Source of the DNA: Physcocola sp002396385
Lineage (GTDB): Bacteria > Bacteroidota > Bacteroidia > Bacteroidales > Paludibacteraceae
Length of the DNA: 57,285 bases
NCBI GenBank assembly: GCA_946535435.1
Contig: CAMNDM010000022.1
Span: forward strand, 1-57,285
Direction: 5' to 3'
Positions 7,161 to 15,303 of this stretch are shown here, in pieces (the first letter of the stretch is position 1; every line of letters begins with the position of its first letter). The position numbers were made by a program, and so were the translations under genes. The notes below the pieces were generated by a model. That model had not been told where the DNA came from and did not search any database. It saw only the letters and a program-made list of their open reading frames with translations.

Positions 7161-8008
7161 ATTGTCTTCAGTTTAGTTTGAAAATAGAAAAAGCCGTCGA
7201 ACAGGTTGCAGAGACCAAGCGGCGGTTCGTTACGGAAGAGTCCGAAAACGGAAGCACCCGACCCGGTCATAGCGGCATAAGCAGCCCCCGCCTTGTAGAG
7301 TTCGTCTTTCACACGGGCAATTTCGGGGTGTAGCGGGAAAATAGTCTGTTCGAAATCGTTGAATATACAATTCCGCCACTCTTCAACCGGACGTGCAACC
7401 AAGTCACGCACCGGCGTTGCAGTCGGTTTTACAGGAATACCACCAAAAGCCTCCTTTGTAGATACAAAGACATCGGGCTTGACAATTACGAGAGTAAAGC
7501 CCCCGAGATCTAAGTCGACAGGTTCCATAACCTCGCCAATGCCCGTAGCATAGACAGGCTTGTTGACCGTAAAAAAAGGACAGTCGGCCCCCAGTTTTGC
7601 GGCATAGGCAACCAGTTGTTCGTCCGAAAGGTTCAAATTAAACATCTGGTTGAGCAAAAGCAGCATAAAGGCGCCATCGGAAGAGCCACCGCCCAAGCCG
7701 GCACCCATTGGCAATTTTTTCAACAGTGAAATTTTAATTTCGGGGATGTTAAAATCGTTTTTCAGCAGATTAAGGGCCTTGATAACCAAATTATCGGCCG
7801 GATTACCAGCCACAGGCTCACCATATTGTGAAAACGTGTAGCCACAGGCGTTCGCATCAACATCTAAAGGAACATCAGGCGTCACGACTTCCAACGCCTC
7901 GGTCAAGGGTACGGGATAAAACACAGTTTCGAGGTTATGGTACCCATCGGGGCGTTTGCCCACTATATTAAGTCCGATATTGATTTTTACATTCGGAAAA
8001 ACAATCAT
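7157..8008 (-). CDS. ispE: 4-diphosphocytidyl-2-C-methyl-D-erythritol kinase
   Basis: 283-residue GHMP kinase that phosphorylates CDP-methylerythritol at the 2-hydroxyl, the fourth step of the MEP isoprenoid pathway. The N-terminal sequence PNVKINIGLNIVGKRPDGYH is the IspE signature with the catalytic region. The ATP-binding GHMP motif reads PMGAGLGGGSSDGA (about residue 96), and a C-terminal MTGSGASVFGLF glycine loop follows. Length is normal. A TAnnTTTG element lies 25-32 bp upstream, and the gene heads a two-gene unit with the flavodoxin/ferredoxin protein. Confidence 0.95.
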   Translation of the reverse strand: MIVFPNVKINIGLNIVGKRPDGYHNLETVFYPVPLTEALEVVTPDVPLDVDANACGYTFSQYGEPVAGNPADNLVIKALNLLKNDFNIPEIKISLLKKLPMGAGLGGGSSDGAFMLLLLNQMFNLNLSDEQLVAYAAKLGADCPFFTVNKPVYATGIGEVMEPVDLDLGGFTLVIVKPDVFVSTKEAFGGIPVKPTATPVRDLVARPVEEWRNCIFNDFEQTIFPLHPEIARVKDELYKAGAAYAAMTGSGASVFGLFRNEPPLGLCNLFDGFFYFQTKLKTI

Positions 8009-8032
8009 TCGCTAATAACCAAAAGTTTAACA

Positions 8033-8040
8033 CAAAGATA
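8033..8040 (-). promoter_or_regulatory. -7 element (TATCTTTG) of the ispE operon
   Basis: Reverse-strand TATCTTTG is an exact TAnnTTTG match ending 25 bp before the ispE ATG. No clear -33 TTTG is seen. Confidence 0.55.
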
Positions 8041-8237
8041 AAAAAAGAAAGGCTCATATAAAAAAAACGTCCGTTTTTTCTCCCAAGTTCCACCATCACC
8101 CCATCTTACATTTCTCAAGCCGTTCCGGACCAATTTTGAGCGAGAATGCCAGGGAAGGATTCTAGCAACTAAGGAATGAACGGCACAGACTAGCACAAAA
8201 AAGGTAAAGCGAGCAAAAGAAATAGCATCAAATAAAC

Positions 8238-8245
8238 TATTTTTG
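8238..8245 (+). promoter_or_regulatory. -7 element (TATTTTTG) of the acyl-CoA ligase gene
   Basis: TATTTTTG fits TAnnTTTG and ends 29 bp before the ATG at 8275. Confidence 0.55.
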
Positions 8246-8274
8246 CAGAATAGTACTACAAAACTGCAAAATAT

Positions 8275-10167
8275 ATGAAAAGGACCATAATCGACGTCTT
8301 CGAGAACTCAGTTGCAAAATATCCCGACAATACTTTCCTAATGGAGAAGGTCGGCAAAGATTGGACGAAAACCACCTACAAACAGGCACAAGAACAGGTA
8401 TACCAGTTAGGCGCCGGCTTCCAGACCTTAGGGGTAAAAAAAGGCGATAATATGGCGTTGCTGAGCGAAGGCCGCAATTTATGGATAGTAAGCGAGTTGG
8501 CCATGTTCTATGCAGGAGGCGTGAACGTACCCCTGAGCATAAAACTGGAAGAAAGCAACGACCTTTTGTTCCGTCTGCAACACGGTGACGTGAAATTCAT
8601 CATAACCAGCGGCCAGCAGTTGAAAAAGATAAGGCTGATTGCCGACAAACTCGACCAGCTGCAAAAAGTGATTGTACTTGACCAACAAACCGAATACCGT
8701 CCGAACGAGATATATGTAGGCGATGTGATGCTAATGGGAGCCAACCTTCTGGAAAAGGCCGGCATTGAGAAGTTCAGGGAAGTGGCAGAAAGCATAAGCA
8801 ACGACGACCTTGCCACCATCACCTACACAAGCGGCACCACCGCCGACCCCAAAGGCGTGTGCCTGACCCACCGCAACTACACGGCCAATGTAGAACAATG
8901 CCTGTCGCGCGTGCCCATCGACCACACATGGCGCACCCTTATCATACTTCCATTAGACCACTGCTTCGCACATGTGGTAGGGTTTTATGTCATGATGATG
9001 AAGGGAGCATCGGTAGCAACCGTACAAGTTGGACGAACACCAATGGAAACGTTGAAAAACATACCCGTCAACATAAAGGAAGTACGTCCGCATTTCATAC
9101 TGTGTGTGCCAGCCCTGGCCAAAAATTTCAAGAAAAGCATCGAGCAAGGAATAAGCAAACAGGGCAAGTTGGCAGAACGCCTATTTTCTACCGGCCAGAA
9201 AATCCGCCAGAGTTACTACGGAGAGAGCAATATGGACGGGAAAGGACTCCGCATGCTGTTAAAGCCCCTGGTAACACTATTCGACAAAATACTCTTCAAC
9301 AAAGTGCGCGAGAACTTCGGCGGCGAGCTCCGCTTTTTCATCGGCGGCGGGGCACTGCTTGACAAAGAACTCCAAAAATTCTATATCGGCATAGGTCTGC
9401 CAATGTTCCAAGGCTATGGTCTGAGCGAGGCCACCCCCGTCATCAGCACCAACACCCCCGACTGTTACCGATTCGGCTCGTCGGGCAAACTTGTCGAGCC
9501 GCTGACAGTAAAGATATGCGACACAGAAGGCAAAGAACTGCCAACAGGAGAACTGGGCGAGATTGTCGTAAAAGGAGAAAACGTAATGGCCGGCTACTGG
9601 AAAAACGAGACTGCGACAGCCGAAACCATAAAGGACGGGTGGCTGTATACCAGCGACTTGGGATATATGACAGCGGAAGGGCTGCTGTATGTGAAAGGCC
9701 GTTTCAAGAGTCTGCTGATATCGAGCGACGGAGAGAAATACAGTCCAGAAGGAATAGAAGAAGCCCTAGTGGAACAATGCGCCACCATTGACCAGGTAAT
9801 GTTGTACAACAATCAGAGTCCGACCACCAGCGCCCTGATAGTACCCAACAAAATTGAACTCAAGAAGATGGGTTTTGACCTGACCACCGACACCGGATGC
9901 AGAGAAGCCCTGAACGCAATTGTCGGCGAGATAGCCCAGTTCAAGAAAGGCGGCGAATATGCCGACCAGTTTCCCGACCGTTGGCTGCCAAGCAGCATAG
10001 CCGTGTTGAAAGAGCCGTTTAGCGAACAGAACCACATGATAAACAGCACCATGAAAATGGTGAGAGGCGCCATCGAGAAAGCCTATTCCGACCGTTTGGC
10101 CTACGTATACACAACCGAAGGGAAAAGGCCCGACAACGAAAAGAACATAGAGGCACTAAAGGAGTAA
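8275..10167 (+). CDS. long-chain-fatty-acid--CoA ligase (AMP-forming, FadD/ACSL-like)
   Basis: 630-residue adenylate-forming enzyme that activates a fatty acid to acyl-AMP and then acyl-CoA. The ATP-binding P-loop YTSGTTADPKG is near residue 183, the A5 motif GYGLSEATPV near residue 380, and the hinge/A8 region DLGYMTAEGLLYVKGRFKS near residue 460. The late lysine region is less like fadD and more like the eukaryotic ACSL-type and Bacteroidota 'long-chain fatty acid CoA ligase' group, about 600 residues. No signal peptide; probably membrane-associated on the cytoplasmic face. It stands alone behind its own promoter. Confidence 0.9.
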   Translation: MKRTIIDVFENSVAKYPDNTFLMEKVGKDWTKTTYKQAQEQVYQLGAGFQTLGVKKGDNMALLSEGRNLWIVSELAMFYAGGVNVPLSIKLEESNDLLFRLQHGDVKFIITSGQQLKKIRLIADKLDQLQKVIVLDQQTEYRPNEIYVGDVMLMGANLLEKAGIEKFREVAESISNDDLATITYTSGTTADPKGVCLTHRNYTANVEQCLSRVPIDHTWRTLIILPLDHCFAHVVGFYVMMMKGASVATVQVGRTPMETLKNIPVNIKEVRPHFILCVPALAKNFKKSIEQGISKQGKLAERLFSTGQKIRQSYYGESNMDGKGLRMLLKPLVTLFDKILFNKVRENFGGELRFFIGGGALLDKELQKFYIGIGLPMFQGYGLSEATPVISTNTPDCYRFGSSGKLVEPLTVKICDTEGKELPTGELGEIVVKGENVMAGYWKNETATAETIKDGWLYTSDLGYMTAEGLLYVKGRFKSLLISSDGEKYSPEGIEEALVEQCATIDQVMLYNNQSPTTSALIVPNKIELKKMGFDLTTDTGCREALNAIVGEIAQFKKGGEYADQFPDRWLPSSIAVLKEPFSEQNHMINSTMKMVRGAIEKAYSDRLAYVYTTEGKRPDNEKNIEALKE

Positions 10168-10246
10168 AACAGCCGTAAAAACCGCCAAGGAAGAATTTTG
10201 GTTGATAAAAAAGGGGTTAAACAAGCAAACAAAAGCACAAAGCAAT

Positions 10247-10254
10247 TAAATTTG
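10247..10254 (+). promoter_or_regulatory. -7 element (TAAATTTG) of the first FKBP gene
   Basis: TAAATTTG matches TAnnTTTG and ends 39 bp before the ATG. Confidence 0.5.
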
Positions 10255-10293
10255 CAGTAGTAATACAACAGAAAAGAAGATTAAAACATAAAA

Positions 10294-11139
10294 ATGAAAA
10301 TTCATCAAATACTGGTGGCAACCACACTAATAGGAGCCACACTAACGTCGTGCGAAAAGCACATGGAAAGAGCAAACTTGAAAAATTCGAACGACACACT
10401 TAGTTATGCGCTGGGCTATACAAAAGGAGTGAGCATAGCCAACAGCATAAAGCAAGAGATACCCAACGGCGATTCGACCATCAGCAAAAGTATTATGATA
10501 GCCGGCTTTATTAACGGCATGAACGGCGACAAGATGAATTCGCAACTGACCGAAGAGCAGGCGCGCGAAATTATACAGGATTACTTCAAAGATCTGGAGA
10601 AAAAACGCATTTTGGCAGAAAACGACGCCTACCAGAAGAAGAAGGACAGCAACGACAAACTTATGGAGGAATATGCCAAAGAGGAGGGGATGAAAGCACT
10701 ACCCAAGCTCGACAAATACGAAGGTCCGGCAGTGTTAGTAAAAGAACTGACAGCAGGAAAGGGAGACACCATCGGCCTTGAGGACTTCGTATACATCTCA
10801 CTCACACAAAAACTGGTCGACGGAAAAATCACCTACCAAACACCCGACGGAGACTACAGCATGCTGCCGGTGAAAGGGCTGGTAAAGGGGTTGCAACAAG
10901 GCATACGCTCATTAAAGCCAGGCGCATCGGCCAACATAATAGTGCCATCGGAACTGGGTTATGGCAGACAAGGATACAACCAGATTCCAGCCAACAGCAT
11001 CCTATTGTTCGACGTATCGATACAGAAAGTGTTCCACAACGAGAAAGAAGCAAGAGCATTCTGGAAGCAAGAACGCGAAAAGCGCAACATGGTTAAAGCC
11101 TCAGAGGCAGCCGAACAAAACGCAGCGCCTGAAAAATAA
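10294..11139 (+). CDS. FKBP-type peptidyl-prolyl cis-trans isomerase lipoprotein
   Basis: 281 residues. A lipoprotein signal ends in the lipobox LTSC (Cys20), so it is anchored in the outer or inner membrane facing the periplasm. An FKBP_N dimerisation arm follows (LSYALGYTKG and FINGMNG), then a long helix, then an FKBP_C catalytic domain (about 150-255). That domain has the conserved PVKGLVKGLQQGI, VPSELGYG and IPANSILLFDV elements, so activity is likely. It assists folding of exported proteins. A second FKBP paralog follows 238 bp downstream behind a separate promoter. Confidence 0.93.
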   Translation: MKIHQILVATTLIGATLTSCEKHMERANLKNSNDTLSYALGYTKGVSIANSIKQEIPNGDSTISKSIMIAGFINGMNGDKMNSQLTEEQAREIIQDYFKDLEKKRILAENDAYQKKKDSNDKLMEEYAKEEGMKALPKLDKYEGPAVLVKELTAGKGDTIGLEDFVYISLTQKLVDGKITYQTPDGDYSMLPVKGLVKGLQQGIRSLKPGASANIIVPSELGYGRQGYNQIPANSILLFDVSIQKVFHNEKEARAFWKQEREKRNMVKASEAAEQNAAPEK

Positions 11140-11322
11140 GAGATCACAGCTATAAGGAAACGGCATCAGCCAATTGTGGCAGATGCCGATTCTTTTTCAG
11201 ACCAACATAAATGAAAGACCAAAACCAAGCAAGACCAGCGGCATAAGGTATTTGGAGGAAGAGGGGCAAGTCAGACAAACGAAAAAAAGGCTGATTATAG
11301 CCATTATTTGGAGGAAAAGCCT

Positions 11323-11330
11323 TAACTTTG
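11323..11330 (+). promoter_or_regulatory. -7 element (TAACTTTG) of the second FKBP gene
   Basis: TAACTTTG fits TAnnTTTG and lies 47 bp before the ATG at 11378. A TTTG at 11307-11310 is too close (12 bp) to be the -33 box. The element lies inside the longer open frame starting at 11174 and so argues for the 11378 start. Confidence 0.5.
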
Positions 11331-11377
11331 GAAAAAGGAAACACGAAAAACCGATTTTTCATTCACAAAATAGGGTT

Positions 11378-12133
11378 ATGAAAAAACACATAATCATACT
11401 GTTAGCCATAATGTTCAATTTGAACGCTATGGCAGCCACCAAAATACGGACCAGTCAAGATTCCATCAGTTACGCACTGGGCTATGTGGTTGGTGGCCAA
11501 CAATTGAGCAAATCGATGATAGAGCGCTATGGTTGCAGCAAGGAGACCTTCTTGAAGGCTGTCCAAGACGCATTGAACAACGATTCGTCGACAATGACAC
11601 AGGTCATGGCCAACTCCTATATGCACAAAGCAGAGATGAAATATCTGACCAAGACAAATCTGAAAAAAGACGCAGCCTACCGCGAAGCGAAAGGGCGTAA
11701 CAACGAATATCTGGCCTCAATAAAAAGGAACAGCCAATACAAGGAGTTACCCAACTCGTGGGATTCGACCAGTTGCGGAGTATTGCGCAAGATATTGAAA
11801 CAGGGAGCGGGAGAAAAACCGACCATCAGTTCGGCCGTTAAATTCAACTATAGCTACAAGTTGGTGAACGGGACCATTATATCGAAATCGAAAACCGGAG
11901 AACCGATCGAGGGATTGGTCAGCAACCTGCTACCCGGTCTGCAAGATGCCCTGGTAGAAATGCCTGTAGGTTCAAGATGGGAGATTGTGATTCCATCGGA
12001 ACTAGCATTCGACAAAGACGAACAAACATTTGAAGACGGACAAACGATGGTACCAGCCAACTCGATCCTTATATTCGACGTCGAGTTGCTGAACACAGGC
12101 ACACCTGAAGATATTGACTATTACGGCAATTAA
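11378..12133 (+). CDS. FKBP-type peptidyl-prolyl isomerase paralog with altered active site
   Basis: 251 residues from the ATG at 11378, where a signal peptide begins (MKKHIIILLAIMF to about residue 21). An upstream in-frame extension to 11174 has no signal peptide and contains a promoter. The protein has an FKBP_N arm (DSISYALGYVVGGQQL) and an FKBP_C domain with GLQDALVEMPVGSRWEIVIP and VPANSILIFDVEL. The usual LxYG tyrosine-glycine after the IP loop is replaced by LAFDKDEQ, and a short insertion follows. It may therefore act more as a chaperone than as an isomerase. It looks like a duplicate of the preceding gene that has diverged. Confidence 0.9.
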   Translation: MKKHIIILLAIMFNLNAMAATKIRTSQDSISYALGYVVGGQQLSKSMIERYGCSKETFLKAVQDALNNDSSTMTQVMANSYMHKAEMKYLTKTNLKKDAAYREAKGRNNEYLASIKRNSQYKELPNSWDSTSCGVLRKILKQGAGEKPTISSAVKFNYSYKLVNGTIISKSKTGEPIEGLVSNLLPGLQDALVEMPVGSRWEIVIPSELAFDKDEQTFEDGQTMVPANSILIFDVELLNTGTPEDIDYYGN

Positions 12134-12154
12134 AAAAACAAACGAATAAGAAGG

Positions 12155-12186
12155 AAGTCCGGGGAAGAGATTCTCCGGACTTTTTT
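12155..12186 (+). terminator. rho-independent terminator after the second FKBP gene
   Basis: GTCCGGGGA (12157-12165) pairs with TCTCCGGAC (12172-12180) with one G-U, followed by six Ts. Confidence 0.85.
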
Positions 12187-12373
12187 ATACCCATGCACAA
12201 TTAACGACGTCAAGAAAAAACAGTTCAAAACATAGTTTCAAAAGGGAAAATGTAAGCAGCCATAAAGTGGCAAAATGGCAGGTACAGACCAAAATAAGTG
12301 GCATTTTTCTCTCTATTTCAGTAAAAAGGCAAAAAATAATGGACAATTAACACATCTAATATACAAATTTTAC

Positions 12374-12381
12374 TATATTTG
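12374..12381 (+). promoter_or_regulatory. -7 element (TATATTTG) of the Lrp/AsnC gene
   Basis: Exact TAnnTTTG match about 97 bp before the ATG. Its last base is the first base of the palindrome at 12381-12397. Confidence 0.65.
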
Positions 12382-12397
12382 CTTACAGATTGTAAGC
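12381..12397. promoter_or_regulatory. palindromic operator, probably Lrp/AsnC autoregulatory site
   Basis: GCTTACA, spacer GAT, TGTAAGC: perfect 7-bp arms lying across the predicted transcription start. An isolated copy of the half-site (TGTAAGC) occurs at 12251-12257. Lrp-family proteins commonly repress their own gene from such sites. The assignment to this regulator is inferred from position. Confidence 0.55.
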
Positions 12398-12477
12398 GCA
12401 GACAGACAAGAAACAGAAAAAAAATAGAAGCGCGTTTACACAACGGACTAAAACATAAAAAACCAAACTGGTAAAAG

Positions 12478-12993
12478 ATGGAAAAAATTGACGAGTTGGA
12501 CAGAAAAATTCTGGACATCATTACAAAGAATGCGAGAATTCCGTTCAAAGACGTGGCAACAGACTGCGATGTGTCACGTGCGGCCATCCACCAACGCGTG
12601 CAACGCATGATAGACATGGGTGTGATTGTAGGTTCAGGATACGATGTAAATCCGAAAGCACTAGGTTACCAAACCTGCACCTACATTGGCATCACATTGG
12701 AAAAGGGCTCGCTCTACTCTCAGGTCGTGCCAGAATTGGAGAAGATAAGCGAGGTTGTAGAATGCCACTTCACAACTGGTCCGTATACGATGATGGTAAA
12801 ACTATACGCCCGTGACAACGAGCACCTGATGCAGCTGCTGAACGGCAAGATACAAAGCATTAAGGGCGTTCTTTCTACTGAAACACTTATCGCACTGGAA
12901 CAAAGCATCAAGCGCGAAATACCCATTTACGTAGGCGAGAACTCGGCAATAGCAGAAGAGGCAGAAGAACAGACAAAGAAAAAGAAGAAATAA
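12478..12993 (+). CDS. Lrp/AsnC-family transcriptional regulator
   Basis: 171 residues. The N-terminal winged helix-turn-helix (about 1-60) starts IDELDRKILDIITKNARIPF, the family signature, with recognition helix SRAAIHQRVQRM. The C-terminal RAM (AsnC ligand-binding) domain (about 65-150) has the ferredoxin-like fold that binds amino acids and builds octamers. A lysine/glutamate-rich tail of about 15 residues ends the protein. It is monocistronic with a terminator downstream and a palindrome over its own start site, which fits autorepression. The ligand is not predictable; family members sense leucine, asparagine, lysine and others. Confidence 0.93.
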   Translation: MEKIDELDRKILDIITKNARIPFKDVATDCDVSRAAIHQRVQRMIDMGVIVGSGYDVNPKALGYQTCTYIGITLEKGSLYSQVVPELEKISEVVECHFTTGPYTMMVKLYARDNEHLMQLLNGKIQSIKGVLSTETLIALEQSIKREIPIYVGENSAIAEEAEEQTKKKKK

Positions 12994-13026
12994 AAGCCGA
13001 CGTATTCAGGCTTTACAAAAACAAGG

Positions 13027-13062
13027 AGAGGGCGTATCAAGGAAAATGACACGCCCTCTTTT
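13027..13062 (+). terminator. terminator between the Lrp gene and the convergent CPBP gene
   Basis: AGAGGGCGT (13027-13035) pairs with ACGCCCTCT (13051-13059), followed by TTTT's short run on the plus strand. It serves the Lrp gene; the tail on the other strand is poor. Confidence 0.7.
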
Positions 13063-13065
13063 GCG

Positions 13066-13899
13066 TCAACTACGCCTTGTGTTCCGGTAGATGAGCGACA
13101 CACAACCAGCAACCACAACAGCACTAACCAGAGGCCAAAGAACACTATCGCTCCCCCACCGGTCAATAAAACAATTGCAAGAAGCCTTATCGAAAAAGAA
13201 ATAATAGCACGTTACAATAACACCGTTGTGAACAAAATGGACAAAGACAGACAACCAAAGGGAGCCACTCCGCACCAATAGGAAACCCAAGAAACAGCCC
13301 AACAAGAATCGGGGCAGAACGCCAGATAAATCGTTGTGGGCCAAACTAAAAATCAAAGAAGAAATGCAGACCGCAGGTATACATCCCATATAACGCACCA
13401 AGGTATTTTGCAACAACCCCCTGAAAAACATTTCTTCCGTCACAGCGGTAAGAAAAGCCACGACCAAAATACGCAAGAAAAAGAAAGAGAGGCCACCACT
13501 GGTAAGCAGTTCCACCAATTTGGCAGCAGCGGCTTCGTCTTCGGGAACAACCATTTTGTTCAATTCAGCCGTTCCATTCACAAGTGGAATAGCCGACAAG
13601 ATAGAGACAAGTCCCAAACCCAGGAGCACGGGGCGAGGCATCTTATCAACAGAAAGATAACTGAGAGAGGAATCTTCCTGTTTATGAAAAAAGAAAGACA
13701 GGGCCAAAGCCGGTAAAAGGAAAACCATGCAAGCCATAACAGATTGAAACACATACATTTTGTATTGTGTATCAACTATTTTGTCCAAAGCAAGAGACAT
13801 GCCACAACAAACAAACAGCATAAAAATGGAGCAAAGGAAAATGAGAGTCACCTTTGTCATGATATTTGCATCCGCCAAAAGACGTTTATATTGGTACAT
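13066..13899 (-). CDS. CPBP-family intramembrane metalloprotease
   Basis: 277 residues with about seven or eight transmembrane helices. The Abi/CAAX-protease motifs are present: EEMFFRG (EExxxR, about residue 148), FSLAHND (FxxxH) and a later HFVHNG (HxxxN/B type). These residues bind the catalytic metal within the membrane. Bacterial members process membrane peptides or serve as immunity or maturation proteins; the substrate here is unknown. It is the last gene of a minus-strand operon, 12 bp after recX. An alternative start at 13860 would drop 13 residues. Confidence 0.88.
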   Translation of the reverse strand: MYQYKRLLADANIMTKVTLIFLCSIFMLFVCCGMSLALDKIVDTQYKMYVFQSVMACMVFLLPALALSFFFHKQEDSSLSYLSVDKMPRPVLLGLGLVSILSAIPLVNGTAELNKMVVPEDEAAAAKLVELLTSGGLSFFFLRILVVAFLTAVTEEMFFRGLLQNTLVRYMGCIPAVCISSLIFSLAHNDLSGVLPRFLLGCFLGFLLVRSGSLWLSVFVHFVHNGVIVTCYYFFFDKASCNCFIDRWGSDSVLWPLVSAVVVAGCVSLIYRNTRRS

Positions 13900-13911
13900 A
13901 GCATTATTAAA

Positions 13912-14415
13912 TTAAAAATCGTCATCGTATTCACCGGGCGTCACACCAGCCACGAGTTTATCAACAACAGGCAACATTTTATTAAACTCGAACCCCCTTC
14001 CGGCTCCAAAACGAAGCAGTTTTGTTTTAGCATCGTAACGATTCTTGTAGGAAAGAGAACGAAATTTTGCAGCAAGGACCTGAGCGATAGCATCGTCGTA
14101 ACTGTCAGAGCCAAAGACCTCGTCAAGAGCGGTAGCGATAATATCGGCAGGGATAGCCTTTCTACGGAGCGAAAAAGCCACCTTATTACGTCCCCAGCGA
14201 GCAAAAAGCATCTTATCTTTTGCAAAAGCCCGCGCATAACGAGTTTCATCGATATATTTTTCTTTGAGCAAAAAAGAGACGACATCGCTAGCTTCATCCT
14301 CTGGCAAATCCCAGGCATCCAGTTTTTTGCGGGCGTCGGCCAAACAATGTTCAGCCGCAGAGCAATAGGCAGTCAGTTTAAGAAGAGCCTGCTCTTTAGT
14401 AATCTGCTTCTTCAT
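13912..14415 (-). CDS. recX: regulatory protein RecX
   Basis: 167 residues, three repeats of a three-helix motif typical of RecX. The diagnostic segment YIDETRYARAFAKDKMLFARWG (shown in part) is the RecX second motif, with KVAFSLRRKAI after it. RecX binds RecA filaments and limits recombination. Unlike in many bacteria it is not next to recA but sits between prmC and a CPBP protease gene in one operon. Confidence 0.9.
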   Translation of the reverse strand: MKKQITKEQALLKLTAYCSAAEHCLADARKKLDAWDLPEDEASDVVSFLLKEKYIDETRYARAFAKDKMLFARWGRNKVAFSLRRKAIPADIIATALDEVFGSDSYDDAIAQVLAAKFRSLSYKNRYDAKTKLLRFGAGRGFEFNKMLPVVDKLVAGVTPGEYDDDF

Positions 14416-14451
14416 AAGGCAAAATTAGCGAAAAGCAAAGAAAGAAAAAAG

Positions 14452-15303
14452 TTAGCGTGAAGCTCGAACCATACGGTCCTTACCGAAGAAATCGGGTCGC
14501 AGAGAAACGTCAGAGAATCCTAAATCGGTGAGCAGTTGTACGGTTTCAACCCCAAACCGCTCATTAATTTCAAAATACAGTCGGCCACCGCGTAGCAGAT
14601 GTTTAAGAGCCATCACAGCAATCCGTCTATAAAACAAGAGCGGATCGTTGTCAGGAACAAAAAGCGCCAAGGCCGGTTCATAGTCTAACACATTGTGGTG
14701 CATATTGGAGCGTTCAGACTCACATATATAAGGAGGGTTGGAAACAACAACATTGAAAAAGCCGTCAGGTTCCTCATCCAGAACGTTTAACTTATTAAAA
14801 CGAACCGCCACCCCATTGGCAACCGCATTTTGCGCAGCAATAGAGAGGGCCTTATCAGAAACATCGACAGCCGACACACGAGCAGCAGGCAGGCTATGCG
14901 CCAGAGCCACGGCAATGCATCCGCTACCAGTTCCAACATCGAGAATCGCAGGCGCAGCATCGTGAAAATCGTTTATCACCCAGTCAACCAACTCGGCAGT
15001 TTCGGGACGTGGAATCAGCACCCCATCTTCAACCTTGAAAGTCAGGCCGTAAAAAACTGCCTCACCCTCGATATACTGGACCGGTTCACCCTTCAGCAGA
15101 CGACAGAGGAACTGGTCGACAAAAGCCTGTTGTTCGTCAGAAAGCGACAAAGGAGAGTGCGACAACAGGTAAGCCAAATTGCAGTCAAACGCCCTCATCA
15201 AACAAATGCGCGCCAGTTCTTTTGCTTCAGAAGGGCAGTAGAGAGTGGCCAGTTTTTCCACGAAAACCGATTCAATCTTCCTCATCGCAATCGGTTTCTT
15301 CAA
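14452..15303 (-). CDS. prmC: peptide chain release factor N5-glutamine methyltransferase
   Basis: 283 residues. The N-terminal helical domain (about 1-90) binds the release factor. The Rossmann methyltransferase domain has the SAM loop LDVGTGSGCIAVALA (about 123) and the catalytic NPPY motif in VVSNPPYI (about 188). It methylates the GGQ glutamine of RF1 and RF2. The start overlaps the end of the AI-2E family gene by 32 bp; a second ATG at 15285 would shorten the overlap. Normal length for the family. Confidence 0.94.
   Translation of the reverse strand: MKKPIAMRKIESVFVEKLATLYCPSEAKELARICLMRAFDCNLAYLLSHSPLSLSDEQQAFVDQFLCRLLKGEPVQYIEGEAVFYGLTFKVEDGVLIPRPETAELVDWVINDFHDAAPAILDVGTGSGCIAVALAHSLPAARVSAVDVSDKALSIAAQNAVANGVAVRFNKLNVLDEEPDGFFNVVVSNPPYICESERSNMHHNVLDYEPALALFVPDNDPLLFYRRIAVMALKHLLRGGRLYFEINERFGVETVQLLTDLGFSDVSLRPDFFGKDRMVRASR

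Larger units (their letters stand above)
12187..12477. other. regulatory intergenic region upstream of the Lrp/AsnC gene
   Basis: About 290 bp with no gene (344 bp between the flanking genes). It contains a TGTAAGC half-site at 12251-12257, a -7 element at 12374-12381, a TGTAAGC palindrome at 12381-12397, and then an A-rich leader of about 80 nt. Confidence 0.6.
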
